Assembly: GCF_002056795.1 (NCBI RefSeq)
Contig: NZ_CP020104.1
Span: 496,001 to 560,000 of the forward strand
From: Spirosoma aerolatum
GTDB lineage: Bacteria > Bacteroidota > Bacteroidia > Cytophagales > Spirosomataceae
Direction of reading: 5' to 3'
DNA length: 64,000 nt
This document shows positions 1-8,540 of this stretch, in pieces. A model generated the notes under the pieces. That model was given only the letters and a program-made list of their open reading frames with translations. It did not search any database and was not told where the DNA came from. Numbering within the stretch: the stretch's first letter is position 1; each line of letters opens with the position of its first letter. Both the position numbers and the translations under genes were made by a program.

Positions 1-392
1 ATGTACTCAGCGGCTTTATCGGTGCGTGAATTGTATTTCTGGAGCAAATGGGCATTGTGCTCATAAAACGTATTGAGCATATACAGCATTAGCTCGACCT
101 CGCCGTATTTGTCTTTCGTAACCTTCAAATGGCGGCTGATGTAGCCACTGACTGTTCGCATGTCCATCATGAGCCAGCCAGCCGTATCAGCATGGAGTTT
201 GGCCGTCCGGTCAATAAAGTCCCGAATTAAGCCCCGCCGTTCATCGATGGTTTTACCACCCTCAACCAATTCAAACTGAAGTCGTTCAGTCAGTACAGCA
301 TCTTTGGTGATAAGCCGCAGAAGTAGTTTGTCTTTTTCCGCACCCGGCATTCGGACAATCGCTTTTTTCAGATCAGGGTCAAGCGCAGGCAT
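1..392 (-). CDS. Partial hypothetical protein, cut by the window edge
   Basis: An open frame reads leftward from an ATG at 392 and is still open at base 1, giving about 130 residues. The protein begins MPALDPDLKKAIVRMPG and is rich in Lys, Arg, Leu and Met with no signal peptide, which fits a soluble, mostly helical cytoplasmic protein. I recognise no catalytic motif and do not assign a function. It lies upstream of a 7-bp-period repeat and is co-directional with rimK, but the roughly 200-base repeat-bearing gap argues against tight coupling. Coding status is supported by the uninterrupted frame to the edge and by codon use like that of its neighbours; the C-terminus is missing. Confidence 0.75.
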   Translation of the reverse strand, partial: MPALDPDLKKAIVRMPGAEKDKLLLRLITKDAVLTERLQFELVEGGKTIDERRGLIRDFIDRTAKLHADTAGWLMMDMRTVSGYISRHLKVTKDKYGEVELMLYMLNTFYEHNAHLLQKYNSRTDKAAEY

Positions 393-400
393 AAGGCAAT

Positions 401-598
401 TTTGAATGATAGAATGACTGAATGACTGAATAGTTGAATTGCTGAATAACTGAGTGAGTGGGTACAGTATAATAAAAGCTTTCTAGCATTTTTTTGGTTG
501 TTTCTCGGAATGACAGAAAATGCTAGAAAATTTAGTTTACAGTGTAGTAAGTAGTTAACCCACCCATTCAATCATTCAACAATTCAATCATTCGAAAT
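401..598. repeat. Intergenic 7-bp-period inverted repeat, copy A
   Basis: This gap between two minus-strand genes holds degenerate 7-base units of the type TTGAATG/ATTGAAT at about 402-445. The complementary form lies at 565-597 (CATTCAATCATTCAACAATT and on), right against the stop codon of rimK at 599. The two sides can pair imperfectly. The same units recur near 5.7, 8.6 and 60.4 kb. No gene is supported here; the short open frame across it is made of repeat. Confidence 0.7.
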
Positions 599-1507
599 TT
601 ATACGCCTACCGTATCGCCTTCGTCGGCTTTGATTTTTTCTTCGATGTAGGCAATGATCTCGGCGGCAATATCGACACCCGTAGCTGTTTCGATGCCCTC
701 CAGACCAGGCGACGAGTTAACTTCCAGTACGAGAGGGCCGCGTTCGGAAGGTAACATATCCACGCCCGCTACTTTCAACCCCAGTGCGCGGGCTGCCGAA
801 ATAGCTGTTTGTTCTTCATCGGCAGTGAGTTGTATCGATACCGCATTGCCCCCTCGGTGGAGATTGGAACGAAATTCGCCGTCGAGTCCCTGTCGTTTGA
901 TAGCCCCTACCACCCGACTCCCTACCACAAACGCTCTGATGTCAGAACCTTTAGCTTCGGCAATGAACTCCTGCACCAGTACGTTCTTTTTCAGACCATA
1001 AAAGGCTTCGATGGTCGATTTGGCGGTTTTAATACTTTCGGCCAGCACAACGCCGATGCCCTGTGTACCTTCCAGCAGTTTGATAACGACGGGTGGGCCA
1101 CCCACAAGCTTGATAAGTTGGGTAACGTCGCCATTTTTAGGATGATTGGCAAACATTGTTTTGGGTAGACCTACGCCCGCTTTTGACAGCACCTGTAAGC
1201 TGCGTAGCTTATTCCGCGACCGCATGATGGCCTGCGATTTACCCGTTGTGAAGACGTTCATCATTTCAAACTGCCGAACAACGGCGCACCCATAGTCGGT
1301 TACCGAAGCGCCAATACGAGGTACGATGGCATCGAAGGAGGAAAGTTCTTCGCCTTCATACAAGACCGATGGACGGCCTCCTTCAATCATCATCTGACAG
1401 TTCAGATGGTTAATAACACAGCCTTCGTGGCCCCGAGCGTGAATGGCGCCAAGAAGGCGTTGTGTTGAGTATAGATCGGGCTTGGCCGATAATATGGCAA
1501 TACGCAT
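599..1507 (-). CDS. rimK: RimK family ATP-grasp ligase (ribosomal protein S6 glutamate ligase)
   Basis: This 302-residue protein matches the RimK family in length and layout. RimK adds glutamate residues to the C-terminus of ribosomal protein S6 in the cytoplasm, using ATP. Visible features are the N-terminal MRIAILS strand, a pre-ATP-grasp domain to about residue 100, the ATP-binding segment [13 protein letters not shown] at 140-152, VLVQEF near 176-181, and the magnesium-binding end with D250, E262 and N264 in LEVNSSPG. The ATG at 1507 gives the usual RimK start. It lies 79 bases downstream of the rimB-like gene on the same strand, so the two probably form an operon. Substrate (S6) is inferred from family membership. 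Confidence 0.93.
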   Translation of the reverse strand: MRIAILSAKPDLYSTQRLLGAIHARGHEGCVINHLNCQMMIEGGRPSVLYEGEELSSFDAIVPRIGASVTDYGCAVVRQFEMMNVFTTGKSQAIMRSRNKLRSLQVLSKAGVGLPKTMFANHPKNGDVTQLIKLVGGPPVVIKLLEGTQGIGVVLAESIKTAKSTIEAFYGLKKNVLVQEFIAEAKGSDIRAFVVGSRVVGAIKRQGLDGEFRSNLHRGGNAVSIQLTADEEQTAISAARALGLKVAGVDMLPSERGPLVLEVNSSPGLEGIETATGVDIAAEIIAYIEEKIKADEGDTVGV

Positions 1508-1586
1508 AAACGTGAGAAAGTCGATAGTCAGTCGTAGAAAGTTGTCAGTCGAGAGCCGTATAGAATGTGTAGCAGGGTACTAGCGG

Positions 1587-2054
1587 CTACTGGCTGATAA
1601 CCATAGACTGTTGCTTAGCTTGATAAGAGAGATTTTTTTGCGAGACATCAACGATGAATCGATTGCGAAGTAGTTTCCGACCCAGCAGTACCGGGTTTTT
1701 TAGATTTTCACGGTCGGCGAGGGTAAACTCCGCCCGGATGGTGCGCCCAAAGAGAATAATGCGAGTTTTAATAACGTACCGTTTTTCGGCGACTCCGAAC
1801 GAATTGCGAATCATACGCTGGCTGAACTGGTCGCTGTAAAACTCCCGATGGGGCTCGCCTGTTTTGCCAATGAGCGAAAAACGCAATTTTGTTTGTGTCC
1901 CCGACTTAATCAGACGGACTTTTTTGCAGTGTAGTGATGATGTATAAGCACCTGTATCAATTTTTGCCTGCACATTCATAAGCTCCAGATCTGGAAAATC
2001 GACAAGGTCTGTCATGCCAATCAGTTTCTTGGGCTTAGACATACGAGGCTTCAT
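1587..2054 (-). CDS. RimB-like retropepsin-type protease (ATP-dependent zinc protease family)
   Basis: This 155-residue protein carries the aspartic-protease-like signature KIDTGAYTSSLHC with D33-T34-G35-A36, followed by a beta-rich body with VLLGRKLLRNRFIVDVS near the C-terminus, as in the family named ATP-dependent zinc protease (PF05618). In Pseudomonas, relatives called RimB act with RimK to remove or balance glutamate tails on ribosomal protein S6. The gene sits directly upstream of rimK on the same strand, which supports that role. Two starts are possible, M1 (ATG at 2054) or M5; the first is used here. Cytoplasmic, with no signal peptide. The substrate is inferred from context. Confidence 0.88.
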   Translation of the reverse strand: MKPRMSKPKKLIGMTDLVDFPDLELMNVQAKIDTGAYTSSLHCKKVRLIKSGTQTKLRFSLIGKTGEPHREFYSDQFSQRMIRNSFGVAEKRYVIKTRIILFGRTIRAEFTLADRENLKNPVLLGRKLLRNRFIVDVSQKNLSYQAKQQSMVISQ

Positions 2055-2131
2055 GCTAGAGCTGTAAAGTTATAATGTTGCAGAGATATAAAGTAGGAGG
2101 TGTATGCCTGGGTAAAAAAAACTTTATTGTG

Positions 2132-3256
2132 CTATAGCTTCGTTTTAATTAATCGGCTGAATGTAAGTGACATATCGAGCATAATCATTTTGGCGCGGGC
2201 ATTCCGTTCAAGATGATAAGTCGCTTCATTCAGATCGTTGACAATGCGTTCGATATGGTTAGTTGTCAGTATTTTGGCAAAGTTTTTAACGAAAGCCATT
2301 TCATTGTCGGGCAATCGTAACAGCTCGGCGGCACCCTGTTGCCAGAGGAACAGATCACGGTAGAGCCGAATACTGTATTCCAGCAGCCCTTTCTGTTTCT
2401 CTTTACTGAAACCGTCAAACTGATCGGCCTGTTTGACCAGTTCGATTAAATCCTGACGATAGCAGGTACGCATCCATTCGGCAAACCAGTTGTGCTGTTC
2501 GACGGACGCGGTATCCTGCTTGCTGCGATTCAGGGCTTCGGCCAGATTCCCATCGGCCAGATAAGCCAGCCGCCGGGCCGTGGTTTCGTCGAAATTCAGA
2601 TGCTGGCGTAGGTAAGTGGCCACTTCTTCATCCGTAAAGGCCTGTATGGCTACCCGCTGTGTTCGCGACAGAATCGTGATGAGCAGTTTATCGGGCTGAT
2701 TGGTCACCAGCAAAAACAGTGTTTGGGCGGGCGGCTCTTCCAATACTTTCAGCAGCGCATTGGCCGACGATGTATTCATCAGTTCGGGAAGCCAGATGAG
2801 CATGATTTTATAGGCCCCTTCGTACGCTTTTAGCGACAACTTCTGTAAAATAGCACGGGCTTCTTCGGCCGAGATGTTGCCCTGCTTATTATCGGCGTTT
2901 ACCGATTCGAGCCAGTTAGGTAAGGTACGATAAGGCGATTCGAGCAGAAATGACCGCCAGTCGGCCAGATACGCTTCGGAGGTTTTGCCTTTCGCCAGAT
3001 TCGCGACCGGGAATACCATATGCAGGTCAGGATGAACGAGCTTCTGGGTTTTTATGCACGATGCACATCGTCCGCACGAGTCACCCGCTTGCCGATCTTC
3101 GCAGTTGACATACTGCGCCAGGGCCAGAGCCAGGGCCAGATTGGCACTTCCTTCCGGGCCATCGAACAGCAGGGCATGGGCCAGATGGTTCGTTTGTACG
3201 GCTCGTAGCAACAACTGTTTGGTGTCGTCCTGACCGATTATTTCAGAAAATTGCAT
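2132..3256 (-). CDS. holB: DNA polymerase III delta-prime-type clamp-loader subunit
   Basis: This 374-residue protein has the AAA+ clamp-loader fold expected of delta-prime. It opens with MQFSEIIGQDDTKQLLLRAV. The Walker A region reads DGPEGSANLALA and lacks the nucleotide-binding lysine, as in non-hydrolysing delta-prime. A zinc-ribbon cysteine cluster follows (CEDRQAGDSCGRCASC, about residues 52-67). Further on are ANALLKVLEEPP and the sensor-type ILSRTQR. The C-terminal half is helical, like the collar domain. The role is loading the sliding clamp in chromosome replication, in the cytoplasm. The neighbours are unrelated housekeeping genes, as is common for holB. Confidence 0.9.
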   Translation of the reverse strand: MQFSEIIGQDDTKQLLLRAVQTNHLAHALLFDGPEGSANLALALALAQYVNCEDRQAGDSCGRCASCIKTQKLVHPDLHMVFPVANLAKGKTSEAYLADWRSFLLESPYRTLPNWLESVNADNKQGNISAEEARAILQKLSLKAYEGAYKIMLIWLPELMNTSSANALLKVLEEPPAQTLFLLVTNQPDKLLITILSRTQRVAIQAFTDEEVATYLRQHLNFDETTARRLAYLADGNLAEALNRSKQDTASVEQHNWFAEWMRTCYRQDLIELVKQADQFDGFSKEKQKGLLEYSIRLYRDLFLWQQGAAELLRLPDNEMAFVKNFAKILTTNHIERIVNDLNEATYHLERNARAKMIMLDMSLTFSRLIKTKL

Positions 3257-3280
3257 AAATCAACATAATTGGGTTCACTT

Positions 3281-3308
3281 CCTCTCCTGAAGAACTGTTC
3301 AGGAGAGG
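3281..3308. repeat. Short perfect hairpin between the GlmU-like gene and holB
   Basis: CCTCTCCTGAA (3281-3291) pairs with TTCAGGAGAGG (3298-3308) around a 6-base loop. It lies after the end of the GlmU-like gene and 25 bases before the holB start on the minus strand. There is no U-tract on either side, so a transcription terminator is not clearly supported; it may be an attenuating or mRNA-end structure. Confidence 0.55.
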
Positions 3309-3314
3309 AGGGCC

Positions 3315-4535
3315 CTACAAATCAAAAGAAGCTGAAGGGTCGATAGACCGGGTACGTTCAAGCCTGAAAATCTCTTCTAAAATCGCTGCCTCTACATCAT
3401 CGAATACTTTATTGCGTCGTTTGAACGCTTCTGCGGCTACCTGAAGGGCTTTCTCCAGTCGGTAGGTTGTAAAGCCATTGATGGCTCCACCCCACGAAAA
3501 CGACGGAAGATGTTTTGGAGGAAGACCACTACCAAACACATTCACGTTGACTCCCACGACAGTTCCGGTATTAAACATGGTGCCAATACCGGCTTTAGTG
3601 AAATCGCCCATCATAAGCCCACAGAACTGTCGCCCTGTATCGACCAGCCCATTGGTCGAATAGCTATGTAACTTGACGTTGGTATAGTCGTTTTTGAGGT
3701 TCGACGTGTTGGTGCCAGCTCCAAGGTTACACCATTCGCCGACAACCGAATCACCCAGATACCCTTCATGTCCTTTACCGCTGTTGGCAAATAAGATCGA
3801 ATTGCCAATTTCGCCCCCTATCTTGCAGTACGGCCCAGCACTGGTATTCTTGCGCATTTTACCATTATAATGCACCATAGTTCCTTCACCAAATGCACAG
3901 GGGCCAATCAAGATACTACCTTCGCTGATAATGGCATTCCGGCCAATGTATATGGGGCCATCTTCGGCATTTAGTGTAGCGGCTCGTATGACGGCTCCCT
4001 CTTCAATAAATACGTTTTCGGGAGCATAGCAACGGGTAAATGGGTCGGTAATAGGTTGTGATTTACGCCCTGCCGTAAGAAGGGCGAAATCCGAACTTAT
4101 TTGATTCCCATTAGCTGCAATAAGGCTCCAAAGGTGACGCATAGTTGGTACATGAGCCTCAAACAAAGTAACCTGTTGCCGCAGATTGGCTAGACTAGAG
4201 CCTGAAGAAAGGGTCTGGTCTGTACGTAAGGCCAGGAGTAGACCATCAGAGGCTACCAGACTCTCGCCCAGCGCCAACTGTTTAACGGCGTCCGTCAACT
4301 CGTCGGTAGGGCATAGGGCTCCGTTAATGTATACATTGTCGGAGCTGGAAACGAACGGATATTTTGTTTGGAGGTAAGGTTCTGTCAGAAACGAAGCGGT
4401 AGTCGATAAACGGGTTGCCCACTTCTCGGCTATCGTCAGAATACCAACACGGATGTCGGCCACTGGCCGGGTGAACGTAAAGGGTAGCAAAGCGGTTCGT
4501 ATAACCGGATCGTCGAATAAAATGAGGTTTGGCAT
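3315..4535 (-). CDS. GlmU-like putative sugar nucleotidyltransferase with left-handed beta-helix
   Basis: This 406-residue protein resembles the Bacteroidota GlmU family. The C-terminal half (about residues 175-350) has isoleucine-rich hexapeptide turns such as IYIGRNAIISEGSILIGP and a GAGTNTSNLKNDYTNVKL segment, typical of the acyltransferase left-handed beta-helix of GlmU. The N-terminus (MPNLILFDDPVIRTALLPFT) lacks the glycine-rich GxGTRM loop that binds UTP in true uridyltransferases. It may therefore act as an acyltransferase or on another nucleotide sugar. Divergent from the uncharacterised gene at 4622, with 86 bases between. The family is likely; activity is uncertain. Confidence 0.8.
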   Translation of the reverse strand: MPNLILFDDPVIRTALLPFTFTRPVADIRVGILTIAEKWATRLSTTASFLTEPYLQTKYPFVSSSDNVYINGALCPTDELTDAVKQLALGESLVASDGLLLALRTDQTLSSGSSLANLRQQVTLFEAHVPTMRHLWSLIAANGNQISSDFALLTAGRKSQPITDPFTRCYAPENVFIEEGAVIRAATLNAEDGPIYIGRNAIISEGSILIGPCAFGEGTMVHYNGKMRKNTSAGPYCKIGGEIGNSILFANSGKGHEGYLGDSVVGEWCNLGAGTNTSNLKNDYTNVKLHSYSTNGLVDTGRQFCGLMMGDFTKAGIGTMFNTGTVVGVNVNVFGSGLPPKHLPSFSWGGAINGFTTYRLEKALQVAAEAFKRRNKVFDDVEAAILEEIFRLERTRSIDPSASFDL

Positions 4536-4621
4536 TGAGTAGAGGTCACTGGATCAGGAAGCAAATATCTGATCTTAATCTGGAAAAAGAGAACACATGA
4601 AACAGTACTTTTACCAAAACT

Positions 4622-5686
4622 ATGGCTTCCCCGACGATCGATTTTATAATCCGGCGCATCGCCAGTTTGCAGGATGATGATGGCTTATTTCCCGCCATTC
4701 GCCGGAATGACCAACTGGGGTATCGTCGGCCCGATACGAATGTATTTTTTACGGCTATTACGGTTTTTACACTGCAATACCTGCGGCAAAACGTATCGCC
4801 AACGAGCCAGTCTTTGATCGATCAGATGATCGAGCGGGCGCGAAGGGCCTATCCGATTTTTCGGAATAAAGACGGATTGAATACGTACAACTTCTGGCCA
4901 ACGCAACCGTCCCGACATTTTCCTAATGGCTATCTGTTTCGTCGGTTTGAACACTTTCGTATTCCCGATGATATCGATGATACGGCCATGGTTTATCTGA
5001 CGAGTGAACCATCATCGGCTGATACGCTGTGGTTAAAAGACAAACTCAGCCAGCACGCCAATGGAAGCCAGCGCCACCAGATTCGGAACACTTTTCCCGA
5101 TTACCGTCATTTGCGGGCTTATTCGACCTGGTTTGGTAAAAACATGGGCGTCGATTTTGATGCCTGTGCATTGAGTAATATGCTCTACTGTATTTATCGC
5201 TACAACTTACCGCTTAATCAGCATGATGCCGATTCTTTGTATTATCTGCGCTCCATCGTAGAAACGGGGCGCTATCGATCTGAACCGTTTCAGTGCGCTC
5301 CTCACTACGCCCGTACATCGCTTATTGTCTACCATATAGTTCGCTTGATGGCTGCTTTCCCGATTCCTGACCTGGCCTTTATTCGTGAACGGCTTATTGC
5401 AGATGCTTATCAGGAATTGGGCCAGGCTACCAATACAGTTGAGCAGTGTATGCTGGCTACGGCGTTGCAACGGCTAGGCGAATCGCGTCCATCCATCTTG
5501 CTGGATACTATCGAGTCAGATGTCAAAACCTTCCACTTTTTCATTGCTGGCCTGTTAACCGCTTACCAGCAACCCTGGCTCCGTCGGTTTGCCGATCGCT
5601 CCATCGTTCAGATGCGCTGGCACTGCGAAGCTCATAGCTGGGCGCTGGTAGCGGAGTATTTAATGATTGACTTGTTGAATGATTGA
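4622..5686 (+). CDS. Uncharacterised protein, probably an alpha/alpha-toroid fold
   Basis: This 354-residue soluble protein has no signal peptide. Aromatic-rich helical repeats are visible, for example SLQDDDGLFPAIRRND near the start, DGLNTYNFWP, and RIPDDIDDTAMVYLTSE around residues 118-134. These DG-F/DD-A motifs recall prenyltransferase-like or terpene-cyclase-like alpha/alpha toroids, but I do not recognise a specific family and give no activity. It diverges from the GlmU-like gene. The last residues, MIDLLND, and the stop codon are encoded inside a 7-bp-period repeat, so the natural C-terminus may have been altered by repeat insertion. Confidence 0.75.
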   Translation: MASPTIDFIIRRIASLQDDDGLFPAIRRNDQLGYRRPDTNVFFTAITVFTLQYLRQNVSPTSQSLIDQMIERARRAYPIFRNKDGLNTYNFWPTQPSRHFPNGYLFRRFEHFRIPDDIDDTAMVYLTSEPSSADTLWLKDKLSQHANGSQRHQIRNTFPDYRHLRAYSTWFGKNMGVDFDACALSNMLYCIYRYNLPLNQHDADSLYYLRSIVETGRYRSEPFQCAPHYARTSLIVYHIVRLMAAFPIPDLAFIRERLIADAYQELGQATNTVEQCMLATALQRLGESRPSILLDTIESDVKTFHFFIAGLLTAYQQPWLRRFADRSIVQMRWHCEAHSWALVAEYLMIDLLND

Positions 5687-5732
5687 CTTGTTGAATACGA
5701 CTTGCTTCAGCTATTCAACAAGTCAATCATTA
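5661..5732. repeat. 7-bp-period inverted repeat, copy B, overlapping a stop codon
   Basis: TAATGATTGACTTGTTGAAT (5661-5680), followed by a second partial copy to 5696, pairs perfectly over 20 bases with 5713-5732. The left arm encodes the last residues and the stop of the gene ending at 5686. The right arm ends 3 bases before the SDR remnant. It lies between convergent genes and could terminate both transcripts. Confidence 0.8.
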
Positions 5733-5735
5733 AAG

Positions 5736-5991
5736 CTAAAGTCCCATTCCGCCATCCACGAAAATGGTTTGGTCGGTGATGTAACGACCTGCGTCGGAAC
5801 AAAGTAAGAGAGCCATACCGGCAATGTCGTTGGGTTGGCCTTCGAATCCGACCGGTATGCTCATGCGTTGGCTAATGTCGTCAGGAATGGGTGGGGTTGG
5901 TTCGTCGGTTCGGGGCGTTTCGACGACACCGGGTGAGAGGTTATTGACCGTGTGCATTTTTACCACGTAGATTGAATAAGTCTTTGAGCAT
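5736..5991 (-). pseudogene. Short-chain dehydrogenase/reductase remnant with internal deletion
   Basis: Reading leftward from an ATG at 5991, the first 13 codons give MLKDLFNLRGKNA, the usual start of an SDR just before its TGxxxGIG loop. The frame then breaks and, one frame over, continues as VNNLSPGVVETPR...DAGRYITDQTIFVDGGMGL, the standard SDR C-terminus that ends at 5736. The whole middle (glycine loop, NNAG, Ser-Tyr-Lys catalytic residues; about 180 residues) is gone. The breakpoint is near 5954-5958. Neither end can make an active enzyme. A longer open frame starting at 6041 merely runs through the scar. This is a clean deletion derivative of a once intact SDR gene. Confidence 0.85.
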
Positions 5992-6066
5992 GGTGTTGGT
6001 CGAATACGTCTGAAGAAAGAACCAGAAACAAAGCCATACATCTTAAAAACTTATTAACCGTCAGGA

Positions 6067-6975
6067 TCAATACGTTTTGGTCATGTCAACAGGTATAGTG
6101 ATCAGGAAATCGGCCAGGTTCTGGTTTTCGGCGGCTGGCTTATTGACATCAAGTACTTCGACGGAAGAGATCGTCATAATTTTCAGATCGGGCTGTTTCT
6201 GTCGCAGATACCAGACAATACCCTCGAAATTTTTGGAGTGATAGTCGCCATTAAAATGCAGGAACGTCTGGCCTGATTGGTGGTTTTGCAAAATAAAATA
6301 GGCCATGGTCGCATCCTTAATTGCCTGGGCACGGGCAAAATTGGCAGCCATGTCGCTGGGTGTTTTGCTGCTGGTCGTTGTCTGCGGGTTGGTTGTTCCA
6401 CTGTGTGAAGCATTGCCCATCATGTCGATCATGGCTTGGTAACCAGGCAGCGTAAGATCAACAGTCAGCGGTAAGGGGGCTATCTGGCGTTTGGCATCGG
6501 CCGAAAGTGTGTCGAGTGCCGACAGCCCCTGGCGCGACACTAGTCGGGCATAAACGCGAGGTACATTGGTGGCGATGAACGGAATATGTTGCTCACGGGC
6601 AAAATCGGTAATTGGTTTATAGTCGGTTGTGAAATTTGGCCAGAGCCGGGCCTGTGTGGCGAGTTCTTTGGCTGTCGTTTTAGCCTGAATATAATCGCTG
6701 AGGGCGGTTTGGTTGTCGGTTTCGAACATTTCCGCGCCAAGTACCAAACTTCCTTTTTTTGCCGTCTGTACGTCTTTAGTGAGTTGAAGTTCGAGCCAGT
6801 GACAGATGGGGTTGTTGTGCAACTCGCCAAACAGAACCACATCGGCTTCGGTAGCCTGATGAAGAAGCTTCGCGTAGGTCGTTGCTTTCAACGTGGATGT
6901 ATACAGTCGGTAGGCCGGTTTGTCAGGGCGAAAGGAGAAGGCCATCAGGCAAAGAGCAAACAAAGTCAGTCGCAT
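6067..6975 (-). CDS. ChaN-like (haem-binding uptake, Tiki superfamily) protein
   Basis: This 302-residue protein starts with a signal-peptide-like MRLTLFALCLMAFSF. It has the ChaN-family signature VVLFGELHNNPICHW at about 46-60, then LGAEMFETDNQ, and a later FLHFNGDYHSKNFEGI. These acidic and histidine positions correspond to the Tiki/EreA/ChaN metal-binding fold (PF04187). ChaN of Campylobacter binds haem and is a lipoprotein; here no lipobox cysteine is visible, so a periplasmic location is more likely than a lipid anchor. It lies between the SDR remnant and the divergent histidine kinase, with no clear operon partner. Haem or metal binding is inferred from the family. Confidence 0.85.
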   Translation of the reverse strand: MRLTLFALCLMAFSFRPDKPAYRLYTSTLKATTYAKLLHQATEADVVLFGELHNNPICHWLELQLTKDVQTAKKGSLVLGAEMFETDNQTALSDYIQAKTTAKELATQARLWPNFTTDYKPITDFAREQHIPFIATNVPRVYARLVSRQGLSALDTLSADAKRQIAPLPLTVDLTLPGYQAMIDMMGNASHSGTTNPQTTTSSKTPSDMAANFARAQAIKDATMAYFILQNHQSGQTFLHFNGDYHSKNFEGIVWYLRQKQPDLKIMTISSVEVLDVNKPAAENQNLADFLITIPVDMTKTY

Positions 6976-7127
6976 TTGCGGTATAGTGAAGTTTTCTTAC
7001 CAAAAATTCTGCAATTTTCAGAAAAATCGCAATCAATGGCTATTGGGTAACCAATCGGAGGAACAATTCGTTACCTGACTGACTTGTCAAAAGTTGTACT
7101 ATTGTGTAGCCCTCAACGCCAGTCAAT

Positions 7128-8540
7128 ATGACTCTGTTAGAGAATCTTCGCCAGTTTCCAGCGTTTGAATCCGTACCTGACGATCAATTGCAATGGGTAA
7201 TCGAACGCGCTGAAGTCGTACTATTTCCCGACGAAACGATTCTATTTAAACCCGGTGAGCCAGTAGAGTTTTTGATCTTACTACTCGAAGGGCGAATCCG
7301 GGTCGAAGCAGCGTCCAATGGATCGGGTGATGAACTGATTGTTTACGAACAGCATGCCATTCTTGGCGTGTTGCCATTTTCGCGCATGAAAAGCATTCCG
7401 AATCGATTGATTGCGGATAAAGGCTCACGCATCCTTCAACTTCATCGTGATCATCTTCAGGCATTAATTCGGGCTTGCTATGAACTTACCGAAGTATTGG
7501 TCCATCAGATGACCACGCGGGTGCGAGATTTTACCAAGCTGACCCAGCAAAATGAGAAAATGGCTTCACTTGGTCGGTTGTCGGCGGGGCTGGCTCATGA
7601 ACTGAATAACCCGGTTGCGGCAGTGGTTCGATCGGCTGAAACACTCAAAGCGCACCTGCGGGCAACGCCAGAGGCCTTCAAAACTGTCATGAACCTCAGG
7701 CTTACCAATGAGCAGGTCGATTCGGTCAACACGGTCTTTTTCGGAAAACTGGATGCTTGTCTGGCTAAAGGCGCGTCGGCACCGCTAACCTTGCTGGAGC
7801 GTAGTAGTCTGGAGGATGAACTGACCGACTGGCTCGATGATCATGGCGTTGATGATTCGTTGGATCTGGCCGGGCCTCTGGTCGAATATTGCTTTTCGGT
7901 AACGGATCTGGACTGGATTCTGGATAAAATTGGCGAAGCGAACCTGGGCGGAGTCGTTAACTGGCTGGTTAATAACCTCGTTACTGAAAATCTGGTGTTC
8001 GACATCAGTGAAGCATCCCGACGCATTTCCACGCTGGTAGGCTCCATAAAAAACTACACGCATATGGATCGGGGCGCTGGTAAAGAATCAGTTCAACTGG
8101 CCGAAGGGATTCGGAACACGCTTACGCTCCTGAATCACAAAGTCAAGAGTAAGCACATTACCGTCAATCTTAACTTACCTGATCACCTGCCCGCTGTATG
8201 TGGCTGGCCGGGCGAGCTGAATCAGGTATGGACCAATCTGATCGATAACGCCATTGATGCGCTACCTGAGGGTGGACAAATTGAAATCAGCAGCCAGCCC
8301 GACCATCAGGCCAACGGGCTGGATTTTGTGCTCACCAAAGTTATCGATAACGGCAGCGGGATTCCGACCGATATTCAGGATAAGATATTCGAACCTTTTT
8401 TTACAACCAAAGAAATTGGCAAAGGCACTGGGCTTGGCCTCGACATTGTGCAGGGCATTGTGAAACATCACAACGGCTCCATCAAAGTCCAGTCGGCACC
8501 GGGCCGGACCGAGTTTTGTGTTTGCCTACCTGTTCAATGA
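7128..8540 (+). CDS. Histidine kinase with N-terminal cyclic-nucleotide-binding domain
   Basis: This 470-residue soluble kinase has no membrane segment. Residues about 10-125 form a cNMP/CRP-type beta-barrel (FKPGEPVEFLILLLEGRIRV). The dimerisation domain carries the phospho-acceptor H157 in GRLSAGLAHELNNP. A long helical insert (about 170-280) precedes the ATPase domain, whose N, G1 and G2 boxes are VWTNLIDNAIDALPEGG, DNGSGIP and GKGTGLGLDIV. It likely phosphorylates the response-regulator domain of the next gene, separated only by a 37-bp inverted repeat. The zinc finger gene follows. The barrel may bind a cyclic nucleotide or another small ligand; the ligand is unknown. The stop codon lies inside the repeat. 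Confidence 0.93.
   Translation: MTLLENLRQFPAFESVPDDQLQWVIERAEVVLFPDETILFKPGEPVEFLILLLEGRIRVEAASNGSGDELIVYEQHAILGVLPFSRMKSIPNRLIADKGSRILQLHRDHLQALIRACYELTEVLVHQMTTRVRDFTKLTQQNEKMASLGRLSAGLAHELNNPVAAVVRSAETLKAHLRATPEAFKTVMNLRLTNEQVDSVNTVFFGKLDACLAKGASAPLTLLERSSLEDELTDWLDDHGVDDSLDLAGPLVEYCFSVTDLDWILDKIGEANLGGVVNWLVNNLVTENLVFDISEASRRISTLVGSIKNYTHMDRGAGKESVQLAEGIRNTLTLLNHKVKSKHITVNLNLPDHLPAVCGWPGELNQVWTNLIDNAIDALPEGGQIEISSQPDHQANGLDFVLTKVIDNGSGIPTDIQDKIFEPFFTTKEIGKGTGLGLDIVQGIVKHHNGSIKVQSAPGRTEFCVCLPVQ

Noticed and set aside
368..571. Small minus-strand open frame in the first intergenic gap
   Set aside because: It is composed of the 7-bp-period repeat and has low-complexity Leu/Ser/His content; no gene supported.
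654..1168. Plus-strand open frames across rimK
   Set aside because: They lie antisense to a well-supported gene and have unnatural Ser/Pro-rich composition; shadows of the rimK codons.
5992..6041. Extension of the SDR remnant to an ATG at 6041
   Set aside because: This frame merely runs through the deletion scar; the SDR-like start is in another frame at 5991.
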